51,297 nucleotides of DNA from NCBI GenBank assembly GCA_018053845.1, contig JAGPKU010000010.1:1-51297 (forward strand). The letters are read 5' to 3'. The notes under the pieces are model-generated. The model saw only the letters and a list, made by a program, of their open reading frames with translations. It made no database searches and was not told the origin of the DNA. The translations under genes and the position numbers were made by a program. Positions 17,833 through 27,138 of the stretch are shown here, in pieces; position 1 is the stretch's first letter, and every line of letters starts with the position of its first letter. Source of the DNA: Syntrophobacterales bacterium (GTDB lineage Bacteria; Desulfobacterota; Syntrophia; Syntrophales; UBA2192).

Positions 17833-19508
17833 GACCGCACCCCCCCTTCCCCGAGCCGCGCGATGAGGCCCGGCTTCACCTGGGCCTTCAGGCGGATGTT
17901 CTTCCCGGTCGCGTAATAGCCCCGCACCATGTTGAACTCCTGGTCCTCGACGATCTCCGTCTCGATCTCCGCCTCCCGGGCGCCGAGCCTGCGGGCGCGC
18001 TCCCGGAGCTTCTCCATGCAGATCCGCAGAACGTCCCTGCGGGTGAAGTGGGCGGGGATCTTCATCTCGAGGCCCTCCTCGGCGATGGTGAGGCTGCCCC
18101 GCTCCGTCTCGGCCAGGATCGTGATCTCCGCCGTCGTCCTGGCCAGGGCCGCCCCGCAGGCATTGGCCACCTCGGCGTTGGGGGGGATCACAACCCCGCA
18201 GCCCAGCATCTCGCCCAGCCGCGACGCCACGGCCCCCGCGGGCCCGCCGACGATGAACAGCCGCGAGGGGCGGAGTTTCTTGCCCTCCAGCAGCTCGTGG
18301 ATCGTGTAGACGGGCTTGTTGTTGACCTCCTCGACCATGGCGCCGACGGCCGCGGCGATGTCGCGGCAGGTCTTCTCGAAGACGGCCCGGGCCGCCGCCT
18401 CCACGGAGAGGCGCATCTTGCCGGCGATCTCCGCCACGGCCTCCTGCGCCTTGTCCCGGTCCCCGATCGGCGTGAGCCCCAGCACGATCATGGCGTCCGT
18501 CGGGGTCGGGAAGGGTCCGCCGAAGGCCGCTGCGGGCCCCTCGCGCCGGGGCCCGAGGATGAGCCGGCCGTCGTCCACGCGGACCCGGCTGTCGCCGCCG
18601 AGGCCGATGGATCGGGTCTTGAGGCCGCGGATGAGCGTCTTGTGCCCCTCGATGGTCACGCCCAGCGGCTCGAGCAGGGGCACGCCGTCGGCCAGCAGGG
18701 CGATGTCCGTCGTCGTGCCGCCCATGTCGACGGCGACGCCGTCGGCGCCGGAGCACTCCGCAAGGCTCAGGATGCCCATGACGCTTGCCGCCGGTCCCGA
18801 GAGAATGGTCTGGACGGGCTGTTCGGCCGACCGGCGGATCTCGAAGGTCCCGCCGTCGGCCTTGAGGATGTAGATGGGGGCCGTGATGCCCGTGCGGGCC
18901 GCAAACGCGAGGATCTCCTCCACGAAGCGGCTGTAGAGATCGAAGACCGAGGCGTTGAGGTAGGTCGTGGCGATGCGCCGGCGGAAATTCAGGTTGCCCG
19001 ACATGCGGTGCCCGAGGGAGATGTGCCGGAAGTCGCCCCGGACGAGATCGGTGATCGCGTTTTCGTGCGAGGGGTTGCGGGTGCTGAACTTTCCCACGAC
19101 GCCGAGATGCGAGATGCCCGCCGCCTTGAGCTCCGCTGCGGCCCCGGTGATCTCCCCCTTCTTGAGCGGGGCGACCTCGATGCCCCGGTTGCTCACGTAA
19201 CCGGAGACGAAGCGCGTGTCGTCGTTGACCCGGAGCGCCTCGGGGGCAAGCCCCGGGCCGCTTGCCACGATCATGCCCACGCGGTCGGTCTTTCCCTGGA
19301 CGATGGCGTTGGTGGAGAGAGTCGTGCTGAAGACGACCCGTTCCAGCGTGGAGAGGTCCTCGCCGTGCAGGATCTCGTCCATCACGCCGACAAGCGACGA
19401 GACGAGGTGAAGCTGGTCGGTGGGGACTTTGGCTTTCTTCCGGACCTGGAAATTCTCGAGGAGGACGGCGTCCGTGTGGGTGCCCCCCACGTCGATGCCG
19501 AGAATCAT
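17829..19508 (-). CDS. Hydantoinase/oxoprolinase family protein (HyuA-like)
   Basis: The 559-residue product begins with the ASKHA-fold phosphate-binding loop IDVGGTHTDAVLLE (residues 4-17) and has the second phosphate loop VDMGGTTTDIALLADG near residue 265. Both are typical of the ATP-dependent hydantoinase/5-oxoprolinase A subunit. AAAGGAG lies five bases before the ATG at 19508. At about 560 residues it is shorter than full HyuA proteins (650-700) and no HyuB subunit is next to it. Instead it is coupled by a 4-base overlap to an HDAC-like deacetylase. That pairing suggests joint action on an amide- or N-acyl-containing substrate, but this is inference. Confidence 0.88.
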   Translation of the reverse strand: MILGIDVGGTHTDAVLLENFQVRKKAKVPTDQLHLVSSLVGVMDEILHGEDLSTLERVVFSTTLSTNAIVQGKTDRVGMIVASGPGLAPEALRVNDDTRFVSGYVSNRGIEVAPLKKGEITGAAAELKAAGISHLGVVGKFSTRNPSHENAITDLVRGDFRHISLGHRMSGNLNFRRRIATTYLNASVFDLYSRFVEEILAFAARTGITAPIYILKADGGTFEIRRSAEQPVQTILSGPAASVMGILSLAECSGADGVAVDMGGTTTDIALLADGVPLLEPLGVTIEGHKTLIRGLKTRSIGLGGDSRVRVDDGRLILGPRREGPAAAFGGPFPTPTDAMIVLGLTPIGDRDKAQEAVAEIAGKMRLSVEAAARAVFEKTCRDIAAAVGAMVEEVNNKPVYTIHELLEGKKLRPSRLFIVGGPAGAVASRLGEMLGCGVVIPPNAEVANACGAALARTTAEITILAETERGSLTIAEEGLEMKIPAHFTRRDVLRICMEKLRERARRLGAREAEIETEIVEDQEFNMVRGYYATGKNIRLKAQVKPGLIARLGEGGVRS

Positions 19509-19573
19509 GGAAACTCCTTTGGCGTCCGGCGGAGGGCTCGAGGCGTTCGGAAAGCAGAGCCCCAAAACAGAAA

Positions 19574-19622
19574 AGGCCAAAGGCCTTGTGCCCTTAGCCT
19601 TATGCCCCGCGCCTTTTGCCTG
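19574..19622. repeat. Heptad array (NNGCCNN)x7
   Basis: Seven consecutive units in exact register: AGGCCAA, AGGCCTT, GTGCCCT, TAGCCTT, ATGCCCC, GCGCCTT, TTGCCTG. The GCC at positions 3-5 is kept in all seven while the flanks vary. This is the longest array of the family in the window. Confidence 0.7.
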
Positions 19623-19734
19623 TCCATGTAACATAAGCCGGTGCCGGCGTCAATTCATCCTTCGCCTTTTCATCGTGCCCGTTCTGCGCTATAAGGAGGC
19701 GGACGGCCCGGAATCGAATCGCAAGGAGTGAAGG

Positions 19735-19759
19735 GCCCCGCCCGCGGGGCGGGGCTTTT
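19735..19759 (+). terminator. Terminator-like hairpin upstream of cca
   Basis: A perfect 9-bp stem (GCCCCGCCC/GGGCGGGGC) with a three-base loop followed by TTTT on the plus strand. No plus-strand gene ends just before it, so it is either an attenuator in the cca leader or the end of an unrecognised short transcript. Confidence 0.65.
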
Positions 19760-19834
19760 CGGCAAGGAAAGAATCAAACAGGATTGCGCGCCCTGACCCC
19801 GCCTGCCGGGCGGGTCCTGCGGGCGCCCCCGGTC

Positions 19835-21277
19835 ATGCTCTCGCGCTACCAGCCCTTTCTTGAGATCCTGCTCGAGCTTGCGCCGGACCTCCACGTGGCC
19901 GGGGGGGCCGTGAGGGACCGCCTGCTGGGGATCCCCGTCGCCGACGTGGACCTCGTTTTCGCCCCCGGGCAGGAGGGGATCGCCTCGCGGTTCGCGGAGA
20001 GGGCGGGGGCGACGCGAATCGCCTTCCGGGAAGGCGAGCCGGGCCGTTCGACGGAGCGCGTCGTGGTCCGGTCGGGGGAAGACACCCTGGTGTTTGATTT
20101 CACCCTGCGGCGCGGCGCCTCCATCGAGGAGGATCTCTCCGGGCGGGATTTCACGGTCGCGGCCATAGCCCTGCCGCTCGGTGCGTTTCTCGAGGGGGAT
20201 TTCACCCGGCTCGTCGATCCCCTCGGGGGGCGGGAGGCCATCCGGGACCGGGAGATCCGCGCCGTCTCCGACGGGGCTTTCCGCCGGGACCCCCTGCGGC
20301 TTCTGCGGGCCTTCCGCCTTGCCGCCGAGCTCGGGTTCTCGATCGACGCGGGTACGCGGGCACGGATCGAGCGCGACAGCGCGCTTCTCGCCGGCGTCGC
20401 GGGCGAACGGGTCCGCGACGAGGTCTTCCGGATCCTGGCCGTCAACCCCTGCCGCCCCTTCATCGAGGCCATGGACCGCGCCGGTCTGCTGGAAGGGGTC
20501 TTCCCGGGGCTCCGTGCCATGAGGGGCGTCGAGCAGAACGGCTACCACGCCTTGGACGTGTGGTCCCACACGATGCTCTGCCTCGGGGAGCTCGAAGCCC
20601 TTCTCGAAAACCCCCGGGATGAGTTCGGCGGGGCCGCGGACGATTTCCCGGCTTACCTGGCCGGCGGGTTCGTCCCGGGCCGCAGCCGGGCCTCTCTCCT
20701 GAAGCTGGCGGCCCTGCTGCACGACGCCGGGAAGCCGGAAACGGCGAGCCGCGGCGCGGGGGGCGAGACGCACTTCTACGGCCATGCAGCGGCGGGCGGG
20801 TCCGCCGCCGTGGGCGTGGCGGAACGGCTTCGGCTGGCCAAGGCCGAGAGGGACTACCTGAACCTGCTCGTTGCGAGCCACATGCACCTCGTCCATCTCA
20901 CGGCCCAGCCGGCGCTGACGAGAAAGTCGGTCTTGCACTTTTTCCGAAAATACGGTGAAGATTACCGGGCCCTGCTCCTGCTCTTCGCGGCCGACACCCG
21001 AGCCACCGTCGGCCCGAAGATGACGCCCGGGCGGCTCCGGCGCATCCGGGAGGCCGTCGCGGCGATGCTGCGGCTCTTCGAAGAGGAGCTTCGGCACCGC
21101 CTGCAGGGCCCGCCGCTCATCTCGGGGAGGGACCTCGTGGGGCGCTTCGGCCTCGAGCCGGGGCCTCTCGTCGGCGAGATCCTCGAACGGGTGGAGGAGG
21201 CGAGGCTGGAGGGACGCCTACGCGACCGAGAAGCCGCACTGGAGTTCGCGGCGGCGCTGCTGAAAGACGGGGGGTAA
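19835..21277 (+). CDS. cca: CCA tRNA nucleotidyltransferase / poly(A) polymerase family, with HD domain
   Basis: The 480-residue enzyme adds or repairs the CCA end of tRNA. The N-terminal nucleotidyltransferase head shows VAGGAVRDRLLG (residues 20-31) and the catalytic DVDLVF, then RRDPLRLLRAFRLAAELGF of the neck. A long C-terminal part carries an HD phosphohydrolase motif (LLHDAGKPE, with the closing His in YGHAAAGG), as in many bacterial CCA enzymes. The start is uncertain: ATG at 19835 leaves a normal lead of 19 residues before GGAVRD but has no clear ribosome site, while an in-frame TTG at 19784 would add 17 residues. A poly(A) polymerase role is the main alternative, because the two activities are hard to separate by eye. 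Confidence 0.88.
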   Translation: MLSRYQPFLEILLELAPDLHVAGGAVRDRLLGIPVADVDLVFAPGQEGIASRFAERAGATRIAFREGEPGRSTERVVVRSGEDTLVFDFTLRRGASIEEDLSGRDFTVAAIALPLGAFLEGDFTRLVDPLGGREAIRDREIRAVSDGAFRRDPLRLLRAFRLAAELGFSIDAGTRARIERDSALLAGVAGERVRDEVFRILAVNPCRPFIEAMDRAGLLEGVFPGLRAMRGVEQNGYHALDVWSHTMLCLGELEALLENPRDEFGGAADDFPAYLAGGFVPGRSRASLLKLAALLHDAGKPETASRGAGGETHFYGHAAAGGSAAVGVAERLRLAKAERDYLNLLVASHMHLVHLTAQPALTRKSVLHFFRKYGEDYRALLLLFAADTRATVGPKMTPGRLRRIREAVAAMLRLFEEELRHRLQGPPLISGRDLVGRFGLEPGPLVGEILERVEEARLEGRLRDREAALEFAAALLKDGG

Positions 21278-21332
21278 GAGGTCTTTCTCAACCTCTCACC
21301 TTCTTCACTTCTGTCGCGATGGAGGAGCGACC

Positions 21333-21800
21333 ATGGCCAGGATGTCATTCGGCAAGAAAGGGAACCGCGTCCGCACGACCGTGGCGGGAACCCGGCCCGC
21401 CGGCGAGAAGCCCGTCGAGCAGGTCGTCCGGGAGCTGAAGGAAGGGATGCAGAGGCCGCCCGGCGAGGATTACCGGGAGCGCTCGCTCGCCATCCACGGC
21501 CTCATCTGCGCGCGCTGCACCCGCGAGTTCGACGCCACGAACCGGCACCTGCTCACGGTCCACCACAGGGACGGCAACCACCACAACAACCCCCCCGACG
21601 GCAGCAACTGGGAGAACCTCTGCGTGTACTGTCACGACGATGTCCACAGCCGCGGGCTGCTGGGCGACTACTACGGCGGCCGGGGGGCCAGGGAAAGACA
21701 TCTTGTCCGCTCGAGCACCGAAGGGGCCGAACCGGGGCGTTCGGGGTTTGGGGAGAAGCTTCGCAGGGCCCTCGAGAAGAAGGAGAAAAAAGGCAAATAG
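21333..21800 (+). CDS. YajD-like HNH nuclease family protein
   Basis: The 155-residue product has an HNH zinc-finger core: Cys59-x2-Cys62, then His77-His78 with HRDGNHHNN, and Cys97-x2-Cys100-His101. This is the layout of the YajD/HNH family, whose biological role is not settled. The N- and C-terminal tails are basic, fitting nucleic acid binding. GGAGGAG lies six bases before the ATG. It is 55 bases behind cca on the same strand and may share its transcript, which hints at a link to RNA processing, but that is weak. Confidence 0.85.
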   Translation: MARMSFGKKGNRVRTTVAGTRPAGEKPVEQVVRELKEGMQRPPGEDYRERSLAIHGLICARCTREFDATNRHLLTVHHRDGNHHNNPPDGSNWENLCVYCHDDVHSRGLLGDYYGGRGARERHLVRSSTEGAEPGRSGFGEKLRRALEKKEKKGK

Positions 21801-21851
21801 CCGAAAGCCGTCGAAGACTTACCCGATCGGGCCAAAGTGCATGGAAATGAC

Positions 21852-21880
21852 TTGATTTTCGGGAATGCCTGTGATATAGA
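21852..21880 (+). promoter_or_regulatory. Sigma-70-type promoter of the CoA-transferase operon
   Basis: TTGATT (21852-21857), a 17-base spacer and TATAGA (21875-21880). It stands 136 bases before the GTG start at 22016, in an AT-richer patch than its surroundings. A second TTGACA follows at 21914 but lacks a good -10 box at normal spacing. Confidence 0.55.
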
Positions 21881-22015
21881 CCGGCCCGGTTTTCATAACG
21901 CGTTGCAGACGTGTTGACAGACCCCTCCACCCTGTATCCCGATTCAGCGCAGTGCACCCGAGTCGTTTCGACAGGGCGCAAGGGGTTTCAATACAAAGAG
22001 AGGAGGTAGATTTCA

Positions 22016-23008
22016 GTGGAAGTCTTAGCACAGGGAATTGGCGCGATCTTTACAGATCCGGATGCCGACAAGGCGAGGGCGTTTTTCAGGAAGAAGAGCC
22101 GCGCACTGAAACCCAAGGTCATGTCCGTGAAGGAGGCCGTCGAGAAGTTCGTCCATGACGGCGATTACCTCTGCATCGGCGGCTTCGGCGCGAACAGGAT
22201 CCCCGCGGCGGTTTGTCATGAAATCCTCAGGCAGGGCCGCAAGAACATGGGCTTTGCCGGTCATACCTCGACCCACGATTTCCAGATTCTCTGCGCGGGC
22301 GAGGTGTTCGACAAACTCGACGTGGCCTACATCGTCGGCCTCGAGGCCCGCGGTCTTTCGCCCAACGCCCGCCGGTACATGGAGAGCGGGAAGGTGAAGG
22401 TCTCCGAGTGGACGAACTACTCCCTGTCGGTTCGCTTCAAGGCCGCCGCCGCCGGCGTCTCCTTCTACCCGGCCCGCAACATCATGGGCACCGACACCTT
22501 CCAGTACAGCGGCGCGAAGATCATCCAGTGTCCCTTCACGGGGACCAAGTATGCGGCCATGCCCGCCATATGGCCCGATGTAGCGGCCATTCACGTCCAC
22601 GAGGCCGACATCTACGGCAACTGCCGCATCCGCGGCATCACCGTTTCCGACCTCGACGTGGCCCGTGCCGCCAAGTATCTCATCATCACCACCGAGCGGC
22701 TGATCCAGAACGACGAGATCCGCAGGGACCCCAGCTACACCTCCATCCCCTACTGGTGCGTCGACGCCGTCTGCGAAGTGCCCTACGGCAGCTACCCCGG
22801 CAACATGTACGGTGAGTACTTCTCCGACGAGGAGCACCTCAAGGAGTGGCTCAAGGTGGAGGAGAACCCCGAGGAGCTCAAGAAATTCCTCGACAAGAAC
22901 ATCTACAGCTGCAAGGACCACTTCGAGTACATCGAGAAGAACGGCGGGATGCACAAGCTCCTGAAGCTTCGGGAGAAGGAATTCATGTTCTCGAAGGCGA
23001 GAGACTAG
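22016..23008 (+). CDS. CoA-transferase family I, alpha subunit (glutaconate CoA-transferase-like)
   Basis: The 330-residue product has the length and pattern of glutaconate CoA-transferase subunit A: VKEAVEKFVHDGDYLCIGGFG near residue 40, the substrate-side FSxxR-like region with AAAAGVSFYPARNIMGTD, and the AIHVHEADIYGNCRI segment near residue 200. The two-subunit enzyme moves CoA between an acyl-CoA and a free acid; the acid pair cannot be read from the sequence. The start is GTG at 22016 behind GAGGAGG (nine-base spacing). The beta gene follows after 20 bases. A promoter upstream and a strong terminator downstream frame a two-gene operon. Confidence 0.88.
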   Translation: MEVLAQGIGAIFTDPDADKARAFFRKKSRALKPKVMSVKEAVEKFVHDGDYLCIGGFGANRIPAAVCHEILRQGRKNMGFAGHTSTHDFQILCAGEVFDKLDVAYIVGLEARGLSPNARRYMESGKVKVSEWTNYSLSVRFKAAAAGVSFYPARNIMGTDTFQYSGAKIIQCPFTGTKYAAMPAIWPDVAAIHVHEADIYGNCRIRGITVSDLDVARAAKYLIITTERLIQNDEIRRDPSYTSIPYWCVDAVCEVPYGSYPGNMYGEYFSDEEHLKEWLKVEENPEELKKFLDKNIYSCKDHFEYIEKNGGMHKLLKLREKEFMFSKARD

Positions 23009-23028
23009 AAAGGAGGATGACAGAGCGT

Positions 23029-23799
23029 ATGGCTGACTACAATACGATGGAACTGATGATTTGCACCGCCGCTCGAGAACTCGAAGACGGTGCGTGCGTC
23101 GGCGTGGGCACCGGTGCCCCCTGTGCTGCGGCGATGCTGGCCCAGAAGGCCCATTCCCCGAACCTGGTGATCCTGTTCGAGGCGGGCGGCGCGGCCCCCC
23201 TGATCCCCGAGATGCCCATCTCCGTCGGCGACTCCCGGACCACCTGGAAGGCCGTCATGGCCAGCGGCATGTGCGAGATCATGGAAACGGCCTGCCGCGG
23301 CATGCTGGACTACACCTTCCTCGGCGGCGCCCAGATCGACATGTACGGCAACCTCAACTCGACCCGCATCGGGCCGGACCACCAGAAGCCCAAGGTCCGC
23401 TTCCCGGGCAGCGGCGGCGCCAACGACTTCGCCTCCTTCTGCTGGCGGATGATGGTCATGACCCCTCAGGACCCCAAGCGCTTCGCCGAGAAGTGCAGCT
23501 ACATCACGACCCCGGGCTGGCTTCAGGGCGGCGACTCCCGGGCCAAGAGCGGCCTTCCCCTCGGGGCGGGACCCTACAAGATCATCACCAACATGGCCGT
23601 CATGGATTTCGAGCCCGAGAGCAAGCGGATGCGCATCATCGCCATCAACCCGGGATACTCGGAGAAGGACGTCCAGGACAACTGCGGCTTCGAGCTTCTG
23701 AAGGCCAAAAAGATCGTGGAGAACAAGCCGCCCACGAAGCACGAACTGACCATCCTGCGCGACCAGATTGATCCTTACCGCTACGTTATAGGAAGATAG
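23029..23799 (+). CDS. CoA-transferase family I, beta subunit (glutaconate CoA-transferase-like)
   Basis: This 256-residue partner of the preceding gene shows VGVGTGAPCAAAMLAQK (residues 24-40) and then Glu51 in ILFEAGGAAP. Glu51 is in the place of the catalytic glutamate of Acidaminococcus GctB (Glu54), which forms the glutamyl-CoA thioester. The ATG at 23029 is preferred: the ATG at 23017 directly abuts the AGGAGG at 23011-23016, whereas 23029 leaves 12 bases. A terminator follows at 23828. With the alpha subunit it should form a cytoplasmic alpha-beta assembly that activates an organic acid for beta-oxidation-type degradation. Confidence 0.88.
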   Translation: MADYNTMELMICTAARELEDGACVGVGTGAPCAAAMLAQKAHSPNLVILFEAGGAAPLIPEMPISVGDSRTTWKAVMASGMCEIMETACRGMLDYTFLGGAQIDMYGNLNSTRIGPDHQKPKVRFPGSGGANDFASFCWRMMVMTPQDPKRFAEKCSYITTPGWLQGGDSRAKSGLPLGAGPYKIITNMAVMDFEPESKRMRIIAINPGYSEKDVQDNCGFELLKAKKIVENKPPTKHELTILRDQIDPYRYVIGR

Positions 23800-23827
23800 C
23801 GCCTGCGGTAAGCGTTCTCATCGGAAG

Positions 23828-23861
23828 GGGTCTCGGCATCTCGGTGCCGGGGCCCTTTTTT
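23828..23861 (+). terminator. Terminator of the CoA-transferase operon
   Basis: An 11-bp stem (GGGTCTCGGCA/TGCCGGGGCCC, with two G-U pairs), a six-base loop and TTTTTT. It lies 29 bases behind the beta-subunit stop. Confidence 0.85.
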
Positions 23862-23894
23862 CATGCGCGCCTCATGGCGCCGGACCCGGCGTCC

Positions 23895-24095
23895 TCAGGT
23901 CACGACAATCCGAACGTTATCCCTGTTGGTGACGAGCTTGTCCCCCACCGAGGTCCCGCAATAGGCGCAGCTGTAGTCGTACTTTTCGCCCTGGGGGAGG
24001 ATCAGCAGGAGGCGCTTGCGAACCCGCACGGCCCTCTTGCATCGGGGGCAGTAAAGCTCCGTGGCGTCGAAGTCTCGGTACGTTTCCCGTTTCAT
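23895..24095 (-). CDS. Small zinc-ribbon protein
   Basis: The 66-residue product has two CxxC knuckles, CPRC and CAYC, about 30 residues apart, with basic residues after the first. This is a zinc-ribbon layout. No family name is recognised. The ATG at 24095 is used; the in-frame GTG at 24101 is possible. There is no clear ribosome site. It follows the NAD+ synthetase gene on the same strand by 56 bases. A role in binding nucleic acid or in protein contacts is possible but not shown. Confidence 0.6.
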   Translation of the reverse strand: MKRETYRDFDATELYCPRCKRAVRVRKRLLLILPQGEKYDYSCAYCGTSVGDKLVTNRDNVRIVVT

Positions 24096-24115
24096 AGGCA
24101 CAGGGCGAAATGCTT

Positions 24116-24136
24116 ATGGCTGAGGGCTGAAGACAG
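24116..24136. repeat. Weak heptad array downstream of nadE
   Basis: On the minus strand, units resembling TCAGCCC and TCAGCCA are seven bases apart with a degenerate third unit. It lies between the small zinc-ribbon gene and the nadE stop. Confidence 0.35.
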
Positions 24137-24151
24137 GAGAAAAATTCCGGC

Positions 24152-26281
<2,130 letters not shown>

Positions 26282-26355
26282 GTCGGGGCTCCCAAACGAC
26301 CCTGCTCAACTTCCCCGCTTCACCACTGCGCTCTTCGTGCAGTGCCCGCTTGCGT

Positions 26356-26964
26356 TCAGCCGCCTTGAAGGCACAGGCGGTGAGTCTCGATCGCTCTCTT
26401 GCCCGCCTCCTCCATCGATCGGCCCAGGGAGATGAACCCGTGCCTTTTCAGGATCACAAAGTCGGCGTTGCCCAGGACGTCGATGACGCCGCGGGCCAGC
26501 TCGAGACTGCCGTAAGGCTGCGTTTCCAGCGTCTCCGGGATGTCCGCCGGGGCGCAGCGGAGGATCTCCCGGCTGTGCCCGTGGAAGACCGCCTGCACGT
26601 CCCGGCGGGCCCGGTAGACGGCGAAGTGGAGCATGCTCTCCGACGAGGGGTCCCGGGCACCGCCGGCGTATACGATGCCCCTCTCCATGTCGCAGCCGTG
26701 CACGGTGACGAACCGGTCGTCGGCGAGGCGGTCCTTCCAGCCCACCTGGGAGCCCGTGATGATGAAGGCGTCCTCGCCGGGCCGGATGCGGAAGCTCAGG
26801 TTCCCCTGGGAGAACTCGCCGTAGGGCGGGGCGAAGTTTCGCCGGTGGAACTCGGCGCACCAAGCCTTCAGTTCCTCGAGGCGCGCGTCGGCTGGAACCG
26901 CCCGCGAGACGAACTCCACCCTGAATTTCACGCCGACGTGCACTTCCCTTGCCGGTCTCTCCAT
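26356..26964 (-). CDS. Class II aldolase/adducin family protein
   Basis: The 202-residue protein shows the zinc-binding layout of class II aldolases and epimerases: Glu109 in SSES, the His128-x-His130 pair in VFHGHS and His175 in LKRHGFISLG, with a glycine-rich SQGNLSFRI phosphate-side loop near residue 52. Such enzymes cleave or epimerise phosphorylated sugars, or act on 5'-methylthioribulose-type substrates; the substrate here is not evident. The start MERPAREV at 26964 is accepted, although no strong ribosome site is visible. The gene is divergent from the sigma-54 activator gene and lies upstream of nadE. Confidence 0.87.
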   Translation of the reverse strand: MERPAREVHVGVKFRVEFVSRAVPADARLEELKAWCAEFHRRNFAPPYGEFSQGNLSFRIRPGEDAFIITGSQVGWKDRLADDRFVTVHGCDMERGIVYAGGARDPSSESMLHFAVYRARRDVQAVFHGHSREILRCAPADIPETLETQPYGSLELARGVIDVLGNADFVILKRHGFISLGRSMEEAGKRAIETHRLCLQGG

Positions 26965-27004
26965 GGGGATGAGCGGTTATTCCTTTGCAGAATCAGGCAC
27001 TTTC

Positions 27005-27033
27005 AAGGTAATGAATCGGCAGGGTTTTGTCAA
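27005..27033 (-). promoter_or_regulatory. Possible promoter of the aldolase/nadE genes
   Basis: On the minus strand TTGACA (27033-27028), a 17-base spacer and TACCTT (27010-27005). The -35 is perfect but the -10 is weak. It lies 41 bases before the aldolase ATG. Confidence 0.35.
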
Positions 27034-27055
27034 AGGAAAAGACGAAGCAAAGTCC

Positions 27056-27084
27056 TTGACAACCGCATGTCCCGGTGCAATCAT
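27056..27084 (+). promoter_or_regulatory. Promoter of the sigma-54 activator gene
   Basis: TTGACA (27056-27061), a 17-base spacer ending in TGC, and AATCAT (27079-27084), so an extended -10 type. Transcription would start near 27091, which fits the proposed TTG start at 27139 rather than any upstream start. Confidence 0.55.
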
Positions 27085-27138
27085 AAACGGGCTTTTTTGT
27101 ATGCATTTTTCGCTGTCGTTTTTCCTGCAGGGGGGCTC

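Larger units (their letters stand above)
19509..19834. other. Intergenic stretch between the hydantoinase-like and cca genes
   Basis: These 326 bases separate divergent genes. They hold a seven-unit heptad array (19574-19622), a TATAAG box near 19690 that could be a weak plus-strand -10 element, and a strong terminator hairpin (19735-19759). No protein gene is convincing; an open frame ending at 19731 has no family features. Confidence 0.55.

Noticed and set aside
19680-19731. Possible tRNA or end of a small gene before the terminator at 19735
   Set aside because: No cloverleaf or T-loop pattern could be built, and the open frame ending at 19731 has no ribosome site or family signal.
26350-27138. 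N-terminal extension of the sigma-54 activator
   Set aside because: It is antisense to the class II aldolase gene and crosses the likely promoter. Homologues of this type start shortly before the PAS domain.
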